From positions 62,001 through 126,000 of the forward strand of contig JADLSH010000190.1 of assembly GCA_016169945.1 (NCBI GenBank): a DNA stretch of 64,000 bases, given 5' to 3'. The notes below the pieces were generated by a model. That model worked only from the letters and a program-made list of their open reading frames with translations, did not search any database and had not been told where the DNA came from. Each line of letters opens with the position of its first letter. Position 1 is the first letter of the stretch. The translations under genes and the position numbers were made by a program. The DNA comes from Trachythela sp. YZ-2020. Taxonomy: Eukaryota; Cnidaria; Anthozoa; Malacalcyonacea; Clavulariidae. This document shows, piece after piece, positions 1-11,952 of this stretch.

Positions 1-1788
1 ACCTTTTAAACCAAAAAGACGCCAGGTATTTGAATCTTGAATTCTTTAGGTGGCCTGGAAGTAGAAAATACAATTGAACTCCCACTAAAGGGACACTTTT
101 GGGATCTCGCAACCTAGGGGTAGCACAGACAGTTCGTCCGAAATTATCTAATGCTATACACAACTCGTGTGTAGGGTTAGTTAACTTCCGTTCTCACGTC
201 CAGTTGTACTGATCTGATGAATAAGTATACAGTAGCACAATCTACAATTTCTACTAATTACTACACTAATGTATTGTCGACAAGATGGACTCATTGACCC
301 TTGTTCAAAAAGTCATGGAAAAAACTGGGCATATTAAACGAGTAACTGACTTACTATATAAATGTGTCTTCTTATACCAGATTGTGCTTTAGCTACAAAT
401 AATTTCACCCAGTAGATATAATAGAGAACTTATCCGAACTGTTTTAAAAGCTTATTATAGCCAAATCTTTACCGGTGATGATAAAAACGCCACCTCAAGA
501 CACATATTAATTAATTACTGTATTCCTATATCGATTTTTAATGATTTAGATAGGTACTAACATGTGTAAATTTGTACGAGTGTCATTTTTAGCCGTGCCA
601 GGTACGAAGTACCAAAATCGCGCTCAGTGTAATTGGAATGGTATGGTATACAAGTCTGGGTATCATATGAACGCAATCACAAAACATACACTCAAATTCT
701 ACAACACTTGATAACTACCTACAACAAGGCGAAAACTTTTACAAACTTACAGAAAACTGCGCTCAACAATTTCCAAATTTTTGGGTCCAAAACTCTTGAA
801 ACGTTTGTAGTGTTGTGTTCGTGTTGTTACGACGGTTGATGAAAGCAAAGTTATGACTAGCTCTGAATGGTTTGTTTAAACTTCCCCTTTACCTTGTGTG
901 ACCTCTTAAACGGTAAACTGACATGTGCCACATTAGCCATTCGGCATGTGCTTGATTTTGGGAGGTTCAAACGAATAACAGATAATGTAATTGAAATGAT
1001 TGACAAGGTCAAGGCGGCAAAACCATAGTGTAAAAATGTAGTCGATGGTTTCCTATACAAATAGGCATTTTCATTGCTCTGAGATTTTTCTGAACAGAAA
1101 ACGAATGCTCAATAAACATTTATAAAAGTTTCTGAGACAAGTTCACTGTAAGCTCGCGTGTGTTTATGGTTTTGACCGTTTTCTTTAAACTGGACTCCCA
1201 TGCTTATTTTCCCACAACATTTGGCGGTGTGTGTCTAAAATTATCATATATAATGCAAAGTAAACATTCATACTACGCATGCAAATAAAAACACTTGAAT
1301 ACGGCAGACATTTGGCTTCTTTGTACTTGTTAACATTGACCAGATTTCCTAACAATTCTGAATGAATTTACGCGAACCGTTCTCAATCAATGTTTTTTGA
1401 ACATTTTCAAACAAAACTTGCTCGCATACATGCACGTTTTTATGTATATTCCTTACATAACATCGCTCTGGGCCAGTTCATACATGCAAGTTCAAAATAC
1501 AGTCAGTTGTATTATTGTTTTGTGCCGCAGTTTTACGACACTTAAATTTGCAAACAATAGCTGTGATCCTACACTGATAAAACACAGGACATAACTTAAA
1601 TACCCCCTTAATGACCCTAGGTGATCATCACTACCACTTCCTAACATACAACATACAATGTTGTACCTCAATATACAGCTATTTCAATCGCGAAGAGTAT
1701 AATGTGAATGAGTTATTTTATAGGGTAAAAATGTATCATAAATCGTCTCGAGGGATAAGCACATTTATCAAATTTGCATATTTGCAAG
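1..1788. other. AT-rich region, no gene recognised
   Basis: Several short open frames of 65-78 codons occur on both strands, but none shows a recognisable family motif or convincing splice signals. I see no RNA gene. Regulatory or UTR sequence of an outside gene cannot be excluded. Confidence 0.5.
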
Positions 1789-1791
1789 TTA

Positions 1792-1948
1792 AGGCTGAAT
1801 TCCATTCAGTGCAAAATGTCGCGCGATCGTTTTCTTTTGAATTATGAGCCCTCGACTGGAACGGATCCGGTCGAAGGCTCATAATTCAAAGGAAAACGAT
1901 CGCAAAAGGTCGATCGCGCGACATTTTGCACTGAATGGAAATCAGCCT
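1792..1948. mobile_element. Palindromic MITE, PIF/Harbinger-like ends
   Basis: The two halves are almost perfect reverse complements: both carry the motif TGCAAAATGTCGCGCGATCG and the sequence GAATTATGAGCC near the centre. The element begins AGGCTGA and ends TCAGCCT, and is flanked on both sides by TTA. A 3-bp TWA target duplication is typical of PIF/Harbinger elements. It has no coding capacity. Confidence 0.75.
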
Positions 1949-2323
1949 TTAAGACAGCGTTTTGAATCAATCGCTTGATATAGCAAGATTTACGATGGAG
2001 AACTATTTTCTTCGACAGAAATAATAGGAGTGGAAGTGAAAGCGACGACGCGTTGTCGTCGGCTAATTAAATGCAAACCAGAAATGTAGCATGTATACTC
2101 TGGCAATTCCCAAAACAAAAAGGAGCTCTTGTCATAGCAAACATTATACGCTACTATCAAACAGCTAAAAATATGAAAATAAGATATACCCATCATGCTG
2201 TTCGCGCTTGGATTGTACAATTGACTATTGACTGTGACAACCTTAATTGAAATAACTGTATACACCAATAACGTACAACTTACCAATACACACTCAAATC
2301 ACAACAGCCAAGAATCAAAACAA

Positions 2324-5300
2324 TCAAGAACGCCATCTAAGAATATGACAAAGACATTTTTATCAAGAGTATTGTCTATTGAGGGTGTTGAGGTTGTACA
2401 CTGGTTAGTACATGTTCCTTTCATCTCCGTCACTTGGCTTTGATTCCTGCAATATGCAGTTGTCTGATTATAATTTCACCTCCATCGCATGTGAGAAGCA
2501 GGAGAATGCTTCCACTTTGACTCTACAAAACACAGAAGGTTCCTCGCGGGTTTCTAGTTTTCTCTGCGGGTATTCTGGTTTCCTCTTCTAGTAGTCACAT
2601 TATTGGTTGGATTCGCGTTTCGGACATTCAGAAATTGATTTTTCATCAAGTGTTTCAACTCTATTTGGACTTACATTTTTAAAACTTTATCTTTTCCACC
2701 ACTGGCTACTCTAGTACCATCAGGACTCCAGTCAACACTGTAAACCTGAGAAAAATTAATGATATTAGAACAGATTGCCAATGCAAAGAATAAAATTTAA
2801 GGCTAGGGCTGCGTTTAGGGTTAATTTGGGGTAAAGGTTAGAGATACCCTAGGGTTAGGTTGGCCGTTAGGGATAAGGTTAGGATTAGGGTTAATTTTAG
2901 GGTTAAGGTTGGCACTTTATCAAAAAAAAGTATACTTCAACTTCAAGTACGATCGCGTACGTAAGTTAGGGGCAAATATAGTAACAAACTCTGGCCAATA
3001 TCATTCCAAACTGTAACCGTCCCTTCTGAGTAACGACTTTGCGTTGGGTGCGTAAATACAGTTCTCAAGCTCTTTAAAAATAGCCGCCGTATCGTCGTCT
3101 TGGTAATAAACATCCATAAACGAACTTTTGCCTTGAACTTCTTGTTAAATACTGGTTTGTTTAAGAAGTTATATCATGCACCAAAGTCGTTTATTATAGC
3201 CTAGTTTCTAGTGAGAATCTAAAGGTTTTTACAAAGAACTTTATTTTGTGCGAGTATTTGCATGTGTCTGGGTTATGTAACATGGCGGAACAATCGCTTC
3301 TTGGTATTTTGATCCTAATTACGTCAAGTACCAATCAATTTCCTTAAGTAGAAGCTTTTAACCTTGACTCCGACCATGAAGCAATATTAAACAGATATAC
3401 GTACACACATGCATACCATAGGGTTTATTATTACCATGGTATCAAGACAGCGATACGGTGGTGATTTCCTTTGTGTTTTGCTCATGAATTATTATTGAGT
3501 TTGAAAAGTTTATTTTCGTAAATTGAATAAAACATTGCTACCTCGTCAGCATGGCCTGGGAGGTCTTCTTCCAACTTTCTACTTTGAATATTCCAAACCT
3601 TGGAACATAAAATGAATATTCAATTCAATTCAAAATAGATCTTTGTCCTGCTTGGCATATAATCACAAGCTTGAAAGAGGGAAAATCTGACGTTTTGAGC
3701 GAAGACCCTGCGTCAGAAACTTGGTCTTGTGGAAAAAATGTGTTAAGATAGAGGGGGGATTGTCTCCTTGCCCCTCCTCATCACTACCGCTGGTCAATGT
3801 CACTGCATTCACTGACCTTTAACGTGCTATCAGCACTACCACTGACCAACAATCTACTGTCTGCAGACCACGCAATCTAGAAGAAAATAAAACTACCTTC
3901 AATCCTTAATTAAACACATTTTATGTCCTTTCTTTATCTGCAACTTTCATTTACATCACGAATTTTGATAGGTTGCAAGCTTTCATAGCTAGCTTGTGAA
4001 ATGTATTTTACGAGTGTAAAAAGATGGTCAAATGGTTACAACTGCTCAAAAACACTTTCAATTACTTGAAACAAACAGGATAAGACTCTCACCTGATATA
4101 CAGAACTAACGTGACCTCGTAAAGAAGCTAGGAACCTACGAAAAACAGTAAATATGTATGACGAATTTGAGCACAGCTAACCGTACGATTATACCATGTG
4201 AATAAGTGGAATCTGATGAATTTTCGCACTGTTCCGAATTTGTCCTTGTGTCAAAAGAGTGTCAAAGGAGTCTAAGAGGAAAGATCATAATCATACTTTC
4301 CAGTATTTCCATCCCAAAGTTTGATGGATTTATCAAACGAAGCACTTGCAATGATACGTCCATCAGGTGAGAACAGAACTTCATTGATCAATGCTTGATG
4401 TCCTGTCATTCTTGCTATTGCTTTTTTATTCTCTTCAGGTTCCCAGAGAAACAGAGTAAAATCATCTGATCCAGACACAAGTTTCTCAGTTTTTGTTCCC
4501 TATAAAAATAAATTCATGAAACATATGGCATGAATACACCTGGCAGTGGTGAATAATTAAAGATTCATTAAAGATTCATTAAAGGATTCTTTTGATATAC
4601 CTTTGCTTCTTGGTATCTTTCAAATGCTTTTTGTTTGAGTTCATCTTCTATTAAAGAAAACAAGTTATAATATATATCTAATATAAGAACGTTTTTGATT
4701 GGCTGAAAAGCGTGCACAATAACTCGATTTAGCATGCTAAAAAAGCACGGGAATTTAACAGCAGAAATTAAAGTTGTTTTCACTCTATTTTTGTGTTGTT
4801 TATATATTATAAAATAATTTTTTCATGGTTTAGCGTGCTCAATCAAGGAAGAGCATGAAAAAGCGCAAGAGTTGGTTGAAGCGCTGGCCGAGTTCTGACC
4901 ATCGACATTGTGAAATTGACATTGTGACCATATCTCACACATGGGAGTCCAGTGTAAGTAACGTTTTACCTGAAAAAGACTGAGAATCTTTTGCTGAAAA
5001 CGCCAAAATTTTTCGTATCTTTTTCACACAGCGGACAGCAGCTTATAAAATTACTTACCAGACAAAGTTTTAGAATCAAAAGCTTCATTACTAGACAATG
5101 TTTTATCCTTGGCGAACTGTACAGGATCAAATGCTCCAGTCCTTATTGCATAATCTGTATTTAAAGCCATTGTGTTCACCTATACAAAGTGATATAAATA
5201 TTGTTAATTCAATAATGCTGTCCAGGCAAAATTATTTCAAATTTCGTTTGCCAATTTAGTTTCACCATAAGAGATGAATTAGTAAACTAACCCAATGTCC

Positions 5301-7503
5301 ATGACCTTGCAATGTTCGACACAACATTCCCTAAAAGAAATATCATTTGTATGAAGAAATTTTATTGAACTTAAAGCAAACTGGAGAGAAATATGATCAC
5401 ACTTTTACACTTAGAGCTTTAGTTTGAAACATCTAAGTGTTTAATCTTTTTCAGGTAGTTCAGAAACCACGGCAGCTTATTGTAGAATACTACCTACACT
5501 GGACACCAACTTACATTTTCTGCTTTCCAGACTTTAATTGTTCTATCTTGTGATGCAGAATAGATCAATCCCTCTCCACCCCATTTGACACATGTCACAG
5601 ACTGTGTATGACCTGAAAGTGTCATTGATAATCTCATAGCAGTCGTGTCCCATATCTTGATTGTTGAATCCTGCAAACATACCAAGCTTTAAAATAAGCC
5701 TTTGGTTGGGTTATTTTAAGTACTATTAATAATGCAACAGATGATGGTCAACCTGCATTTAAGATAATGTAATTATTTTCATTATATGTGGTAGCCCAGT
5801 ATGTGGAGGCAAATAAATAGGAAGTGAGAGATGAAGGACTATGACAGCATTTCTAAAGTTAACCACCACCTGCTGTCCTGTAATGCATATTGAAACACAC
5901 CAATACATGTCTGCTGTGCTAGTTTTAAATATGGTTTTCCTCATTATCAATAATCTAGCTAGAATACCTTTGAACTGCTGGCAAAAAAACGACAAGCAGG
6001 GTTTCTGTAAATCAACAATAGTAAGCATTATGTTAGCCATAATAAAAACTCATAGTTTTCAACATTTTCCATGGTAATAAACACACCTGTGTAGAGGCTC
6101 CCAGCTCAATGCAGTGATCCATTGTCTATGTCCTTTCAATGTTTTCCCACATTGTTCTCCCGTTTCAGGTTTCCACAAAATTATCTGAAATAATTTACCA
6201 GTATTGCATGTTACAGACTGTCATAATATCTGGGTGTTAGGGTAGAATTTTCATATCTTACTTCGCCATTTTTACATCCAGACGCCAACTTTCTACCATC
6301 ACAAGACCATGCAATGCATAACACCCAATGTTTGTGACCTTTGCATGTAAATTGTGGTGTTTCTGTTGTTAAATCCCAAAATCTCACTGTTGTGTCACCA
6401 GAACCACTCGCTAGGTACCTAGTCAGTTTTACATGCATGTTAGTTTTACATGTTACACATGTGAGTTTTACATGTACACCTGTAATACATGTCAGTTTAC
6501 ATGTTACTAGATGTCAGTTCTACATGTTACAACATATCTCAGTTTTACATGTTAATATTGTGTCAGCTTATACACAGTTTACACACAGTGCAACATTGTT
6601 TTTCAAATAATTACCTTCCACAAGGACTAAAAGCCAAGGAAATAACAGCTTCTGCATGACCTAAAAATAGCCAAATATCTTAAAAATAAGAGGCATTCAC
6701 AAAGCACTATGAATTGCAGGAGATGGTGGTCAACTGTCAGAATAAGAAAGTTACCGTAGTAGTCTTGTATAGGACGCAATTCAAATTATTAACCATGCAT
6801 ACCTGCAATTGTACTGGTACATCGACTCACAGCTCGAACACGGAAGATTGCTTGAGGTTGATAAATAATCTCAACCATTTTTTCCGTTTCAAGAACCTCT
6901 TGTTTAACAACATCTCCAATACTGCCTGTGATTTCTGAATCATTGATGAAAAATGAATACACATTCTCCTTTTCCTATTTTAAAGAAGAAATATTAACAC
7001 TGTTAGTCAGTCTAAGAGAGGTTTATTAGTGGATTTCAGTAAATTGTACAGGACAGTAGAGGTTGGTCAACTTCAGAACTGTTGACACTTAGAGTGCTGA
7101 GCAAGCAAATCAAACTACATCTCTCAATTCTACTTATTTGTCATGAAATTTAAGACTACTATTTGTAATGAAAAGAATCAATATTCTCACCCTGCCGGTT
7201 GAGCACCGTCTGTAGGGGGGGGGGGGGGGGGGTGGTTATTGAAATCCAGTCAGAAATAAAAACATTGTCTATTCTCAAAAATTATTTACTTAAGAATAAA
7301 CAAAGTTTGTATCTGCCACTGTTCATCCTTAGATGCAAACGACGGTACATATTGTACCAGTGTACCTGAGGTAAAAAGGCTCGGCAAACCAGTTGTAGTT
7401 TTTCAGCCAAGGTATCCAGCGACAAATCAAACGGCGAGCCTACGAGGTCCCCGCTTTCACTTTTAAATTGGGCCAAAATTCTCCCAGTTTCCCCTTGATC
7501 CAT
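2324..7503 (-). CDS. NLE1: Notchless homolog (NLE1), WD40 ribosome-assembly factor
   Basis: Family role: Notchless (yeast Rsa4) acts in the nucleus on pre-60S ribosomes, where its N-terminal NLE/UBL domain is the substrate of the AAA ATPase midasin; it was first found as a Notch modifier. Exons, in coding order: 7366-7503, 6803-6974, 6615-6660, 6262-6418, 6087-6184, 5968-6004, 5515-5670, 5292-5330, 5059-5179, 4601-4647, 4297-4499, 4093-4135, 3817-3876, 3542-3598, 2675-2745, 2324-2336. They sum to 1458 nt, or 485 residues, the length I recall for human NLE1. The N-terminal domain (GDLVGSPFD) is followed by an eight-repeat WD40 propeller with YLASGSGDTTVRFWDL, SASQDRTIKVW, LVSGSDDFTLFLW and SASFDKSIKLWDG. 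Every junction has GT-AG and keeps frame. The last exon supplies only 13 coding nt, giving the ending LKIWRS. The start is the only ATG preceding the NLE domain in frame with good context. Confidence 0.95.
2395..2625 (+). repeat. tRNA-derived SINE copy (degenerate)
   Basis: Lies in the last NLE1 intron. It shares with copies at 10483, 12950, 21130 and 26735 a tRNA-like head, the segment CAGTTGTCTGATTATAATTT, and a tail resembling TCTGGTTTCCTCTTCTAGTAG. The tRNA A and B boxes are weak here. Confidence 0.6.
2795..2915 (+). repeat. Degenerate interstitial TTAGGG-like repeat
   Basis: Irregular runs of TTAGGGTTA, GTTAGGG and AGGGTTAAGG within NLE1 intron 14. They are too divergent and too short to be a chromosome end. 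Confidence 0.6.
5729..5885. mobile_element. MITE of the GATGGTGGTCAAC family
   Basis: The left side carries CAGATGATGGTCAACCTGCA and the right side TAACCACCACCTGCTGTCC, approximately inverted. The same pair recurs near 7031, 11752, 21975, 26310 and 29620. Lies in NLE1 intron 6. Confidence 0.55.
7031..7247. mobile_element. MITE with 19-nt poly-G tract
   Basis: Terminal inverted repeat GGATTTCAGTAA at the left and TTATTGAAATCC at the right, with the internal family motif GGTTGGTCAACTTCAGAA. A run of 19 G (7214-7232) lies near the right end. Lies in NLE1 intron 1. Confidence 0.65.
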
Positions 7504-8014
7504 GATGTGTAGTGTCAATATACTTAAACCTCTTTCAAGTCTTTTCCAAACAAAAATTGTACTACTAACACACACACTAACACACTGCAACAAGTCCCAA
7601 AGCAAAGCTATTAATTATGGCAAATATGACTCCATCACTAAAATATATTTACTAAAACACAATTCAAAAGCAATAGAAACATTATATTAGTTGATAAGTA
7701 AACAAAATTGTGTATATATGTTTATGTTTTTATGCCCACGTGTAACGCGAGCTTCCACACAAGGGTTTACAATTTTGAACTTTAGACGGAAATTGGAAGG
7801 AAATCTAATCTTATTTTTCTATGATATCTAAGTGTCTAACTCTTTTCTTCAGTTTTTCAGCTTCTTATTGAGAGTAAGAACACGTAGTAAGGACAAAAAA
7901 CAAACAAAGAATGAAAGATCACAACTGCACAACCAAACATTTTGCAAAAACAAATTTCATGTATTAAATAGTGAAAGAAATATCCTCTGTAAGTGGATAT
8001 CTCGATTTTAAGAC

Positions 8015-9459
8015 ATGCGCAGTGGAAAATCCAATATGGCCGCGAAAAATTATGAAATTTTAGTGAACAGAACTTTGGAGTTATTTCGGCGAAATTTATG
8101 GCGAAAGTCATCGTTGAATTCGATTTTTCCTAGACATATATCTACGCCTAATGTATTTGCAGCAACTGCACTAAAACAAAACCGATTTAACGATGAAAAC
8201 GACACAAATTTTGCGGATAATTTAACCACTCCTTCAAAGACTTTCATCAATCGGAATCCAAAAAATCCCGAGTATTTTGGGTATAATAAACAGCGCGGTT
8301 ACTCCACACAGTACAAAAAACGGAATTTTTTTCGAAGGTAAGTTTGGGCGAATTTTGTTGCCACATGCTATAAAATGCTGAGTCAGCAGTTTAAGTGACG
8401 TAATGCAACGGGGTTTAGGGGCTAGATCCAGTGGCGTGCTGGCAGGGGGGGCCGGGGGGCCATGGCCCCCCCAGCGAAGATTTTGTAGGGGGCGCCAAAA
8501 TATAAATGGGGCGCCGAAATTGGCACAAAGAATAGAAAAAAAGAATTTGTGTTTTTTGGAATTAAATTTTTTGTAGGAACAAACGTATTTATAGGTTAAA
8601 TAGTAATATAAGAACGTTAATAGTCCGGGAAATTTTTTATACAACCACATCGCCCCCCCGTCGACACATAAAAAAAAATTATTTATCGCGTGTAAGAGGC
8701 TCAACTATACACTTATTACAAGGGGGCGCCAAATTTCCAGCTGGCCTCCCTTGGTGAACACAAGCCAGCACGCCACTGGCTAGATCAGGTACTTAATTAG
8801 TATCAAATCTTAATTTCTCCAGGTTAAACTTAGTGCTAAGTAATCGACACATAAAAGCTTATGTTGAGGACCAAAATGGCAACATTCTCGTCAAAGCTTC
8901 AACGGAGGAGTTTGATGTTCGAAAACATTTGTACAAAGCAAATGACGTGTCAGCTGCTGTAAATATTGGTCGCGTTATTGCGGACAGATGTCTATGCGCT
9001 GGACTGAACAGAGTCTCAATGTATACAACAGATATACGCAAGAAAGAAAAGGTAGATTTTCAAATCTCAAATATAGAGGTCCCAATGTAGAGGTACTATC
9101 ATGGTTTGCGCTGAACTACCTGAATAAATAATCTTCTTGTCCTTTTTTAACTGTCTTTGTTTTAGTATCAGGAGTTCAGAAAAGCTGTGACTGCAGGAGG
9201 CATAGAACTGACAGAACCAGCAAGAGTTGTACCACCTCAGACATTTTATACAGGTGAGTAAAGTTCATTTTGGAAAACTTTTTGTTGATGATGGCACGAT
9301 CAAGGCCATCAATTTATGAAGTTAATTAGTTAATGCCATAATTAGTTAATTAATGACTTATATTTGGCTCTTTTGTTTATAGGAATTTCCGTCAAGAAGA
9401 AACATAAAGGCATCATTGGAATGAAAATAAATAACTCCACAAAAAGAAAATTTACATGA
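8015..9459 (+). CDS. MRPL18: Mitochondrial ribosomal protein L18 (uL18m)
   Basis: Role by family: a protein of the mitochondrial large ribosomal subunit, also reported to help import 5S rRNA into mitochondria in mammals. Exons 8015-8337, 8823-9051, 9166-9253 and 9383-9459 sum to 717 nt (238 residues) with all junctions GT-AG and in frame. The uL18 core starts with NLVLSNRHIKAYVEDQNG, continues through AAVNIGRVIADRCLCAGLNR and ends with the basic tail KKKHKGIIGMK. The first exon, about 107 residues rich in Arg, Ser and Asn and poor in acidic residues, fits a mitochondrial targeting sequence. An internal ATG at 8036 (MAAKNYEIL) has good context and may be the real start, giving 231 residues. 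It lies divergently from NLE1 about 510 bp away, so a shared promoter region is plausible, and converges on TMED2. Intron 1 contains a hAT element. Confidence 0.93.
8429..8778. mobile_element. Non-autonomous hAT transposon with 8-bp TSD
   Basis: Ends are CAGTGGCGTGCTGGC and GCCAGCACGCCACTG, exact inverted repeats. The flanks GCTAGATC (8421-8428) and GCTAGATC (8779-8786) form a perfect 8-bp target-site duplication, the hAT hallmark. The interior is G-rich (GGGGGCGCC repeated) and codes for nothing recognisable. Lies in MRPL18 intron 1; the intact duplication suggests a fairly recent insertion. Confidence 0.93.
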
Positions 9460-9722
9460 ATTCTGTTTGTCAATCAACTCTGGTTGATTTTCCTAGTATG
9501 TAAAGATATATTTCTGAGGATAACAAAGAAAAATATAAATGCACCTTTAAACTGAATTTCAGTGTCGTAGTATCCTGAAATATATGTATTGTTATTGTAC
9601 AGTATTGTACAAATATTATCTAGAGATGTCAGATTTTAAAATACAGAGAATCAAATGTCACAACAAATGTACACCATTATATTTGTATTTTCTAATCTGT
9701 ACATAAACGCTAACTACATTAC

Positions 9723-11021
9723 TTAGACAACACGTTTGACCTCGAAGAATCGTTTAAGATAATATACTTGTCCAACTGTCATTGCAACAAGAACTAGAGA
9801 TTCAAAAAATGACCACCACACTACGCGACTGTTTGTGTTATCATTGACTGCAAAAAATAAATTCAAATATAGATTAATTTCCATGTAATCCTAGCACCAA
9901 TCCTAACCTATCCTACTCCTAAACTGTGCAGCAAGTTATTGTCAAGACATCTATATGTAGAGTTATCCTACCATTTTACACCATTTATAACTAAGAAGGA
10001 AGGATATTCAACTCACTTGCTCTATGGACTTTATCTCTTATTTCCATGTACTCTTGTTCATGTTTGACTCCAGCAAGTACTGTTGATAGTTCTTGAATCA
10101 TGCCATTTAGTTTATCATGATGTTCTAAAATATATTGATAAGAATTATTACTTTTGAATAAATCTTAATCAATGTGACAGTGTATTAACTGATCCTTAAG
10201 ATGGGTCTGGATAGCCCTTGGATATAACATACCATCATTTTTCTTTATCTGATCTTTAGGTGGGTCTCCAATCTCCATATTAAATTTCAAAAACTTGCGA
10301 TCCATCGTCGACACTCTGTTGCTAAAACAATATCTATACATGCCGTCTGTATATGCTGCAAATGTGTACTTTCCGATACTTTCTTTCTCTCCAGTATAGA
10401 TGATCTTCTGATCAGGACCTATGATCTAAATGTGTGGAAAGTAACAAGTATTTGAGCTGATCATATATCAAGGATGTGGCACCTGATTGTTAGTGGCTCA
10501 CTAATTAGTGCATGCATCTTTCACATCTGTGACTGGAGTTTGATTCCTGGCTGCAATATTCAGTTGTCTGATTATAATTCCACCTCAGTCACATGTGAGA
10601 AGAGTGCTTCCAGTTTGACTCTACCAAACATCGCAGGTTTGCTCTGGCGTTTCCTGACTTTCCTCCTGTAGTAACATTGGACCAATGAAGGATGACTCTT
10701 ACTGGACTTCTAGGAAGAACAGTTCAGAACTGATAGAGCTATCTAGTATAATACTGGATAGTTTAGTTTAGGTTTAACAGTACATAATATGTACACTACA
10801 CAATCGACTGACAGTTGATCTGCTCACAGCCTCACCGTGACGTCTATATCTCTGAATCCTCCTTCAGCTACTTCAAACAACAAGCCCATTTTAGTTCCTG
10901 AAGTAACTTTCTCATAAAAACATTGTTCATCATGAGCCTCTACTGTTATAAAATATCCCAAAGTTGTTGAAGGAAGAAATAAAAATATAAACAACAATTT
11001 TAACTCCATCTTGTCCGCCAT
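9723..11021 (-). CDS. TMED2: TMED2-like p24 beta cargo receptor
   Basis: p24 family members are type I membrane proteins that cycle between ER and Golgi in COPI/COPII vesicles and act as cargo receptors (for example for GPI-anchored proteins) and coat-binding factors. Exons 10836-11021, 10233-10425, 10017-10124 and 9723-9847 give 612 nt (203 residues; human TMED2 is 201). A signal peptide (residues 1 to about 22, [14 protein letters not shown]) is followed by the GOLD domain with [16 protein letters not shown] and two cysteines (CFYEK, YCFSN), then a coiled coil (about 127-162), [18 protein letters not shown], one membrane helix and the tail [13 protein letters not shown] with the di-Phe coat-binding motif. 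ATGs at 11021 and 11009 are both possible starts. A paralogue follows upstream in the same orientation. Confidence 0.95.
10483..10765 (+). repeat. tRNA-derived SINE, full-length-like copy
   Basis: In TMED2 intron 1. Head GTGGCTCACTAATTAGTGCA and TTTGATTCCTGG resemble tRNA A and B boxes; the middle has TTGTCTGATTATAATTCCAC; the tail has TTTCCTCCTGTAGTAACAT and AGAACTGATAGAGCTATC. The tail is the same sequence that forms the tandem array at 15066-15590 in reverse orientation. Confidence 0.7.
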
Positions 11022-11751
11022 CTTGGAAAGGAAGTATCACGTGGCATTGCATTTCTTTCGCCACGTCATTAATTTCCATGCCCCAGAGTATTTATCCCGG
11101 TAGTCACGCTGGATATCAAAACAAATTAGCATAATATGCATCACTGCTCGTTCTTCTGTTCAATTTCTGACCAATTTTGAATGCTTTATCATATATTTTA
11201 CAACATATTTCGATATTTTTTAACTTTGTTGCTCTCTTGTCAAGTGTTGTGCCACATTCACATGCGGGTGGGCAAGCGTCTTTCACTTAAAAAATTACGA
11301 AAAGATACCCTGCTAACCCAGAAATATTTTCTCATATTCACAAACAGAATAAGACACAACACAAGTTAAAATATGTTATTTAATGAATGGCCTGTACAAA
11401 CAATTATTTATCTAATATTAAACTTCTATCTTTTCTGCACAGATAACAATCATAACATTTGAGGCAAAAAAATTTCAGTCACTTGCATTTCCCTGCAGGT
11501 TTTGATTAAGTCCCTGCAGGTTTAGATTAAGTTGCTGTGGTTTGTGTCTGAACTATCTGAAAAAGACTAGAAACACTTTGATGTTTTGGGCAAAAGCTCA
11601 TCATTACAAGATATGACCTTCACTAGGAAACTCAATCTGTTAAAACACTAGATTACGGACGAATCTTGACACAATCTTGATGGGTGTGTGTGTTACAATT
11701 TTTTGGCTGCATGCCTGCTTCAAATTACTGTCCTAGCTTTATAAGTGGGTT

Positions 11752-11936
11752 TCAATAAGCACTATTGTGCAGCAGATGGTGGTCAACCTGCAATTATCAA
11801 AATTAGAAAATGTTAATACTTTTCATAATGTGATATATAAATACAATTGAGTAATGTAGCCTATTTAGCATGCTCCTATAAGTAACAACATTTCTGACCA
11901 CCATATGCTGCTTTGTAACACTTAGTGAAACCCACA
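11752..11936. mobile_element. MITE with GTGGGTTTCA terminal inverted repeats
   Basis: Left end GTGGGTTTCAATAAGCAC, right end GTGAAACCCAC. Subterminal arms GCAGCAGATGGTGGTCA and TGACCACCATATGCTGC are also inverted. This is the best-preserved of at least six copies in the window. Confidence 0.75.
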
Positions 11937-11952
11937 AATAACAAGCTTCTTC

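Noticed and set aside
857..1060. Minus-strand ORF of 67 codons as an exon
   Set aside because: No family resemblance and no convincing flanking splice sites.
8234..8704. Minus-strand ORF of 156 codons
   Set aside because: Runs through the MRPL18 first exon in antisense and through the hAT element; composition is not protein-like.
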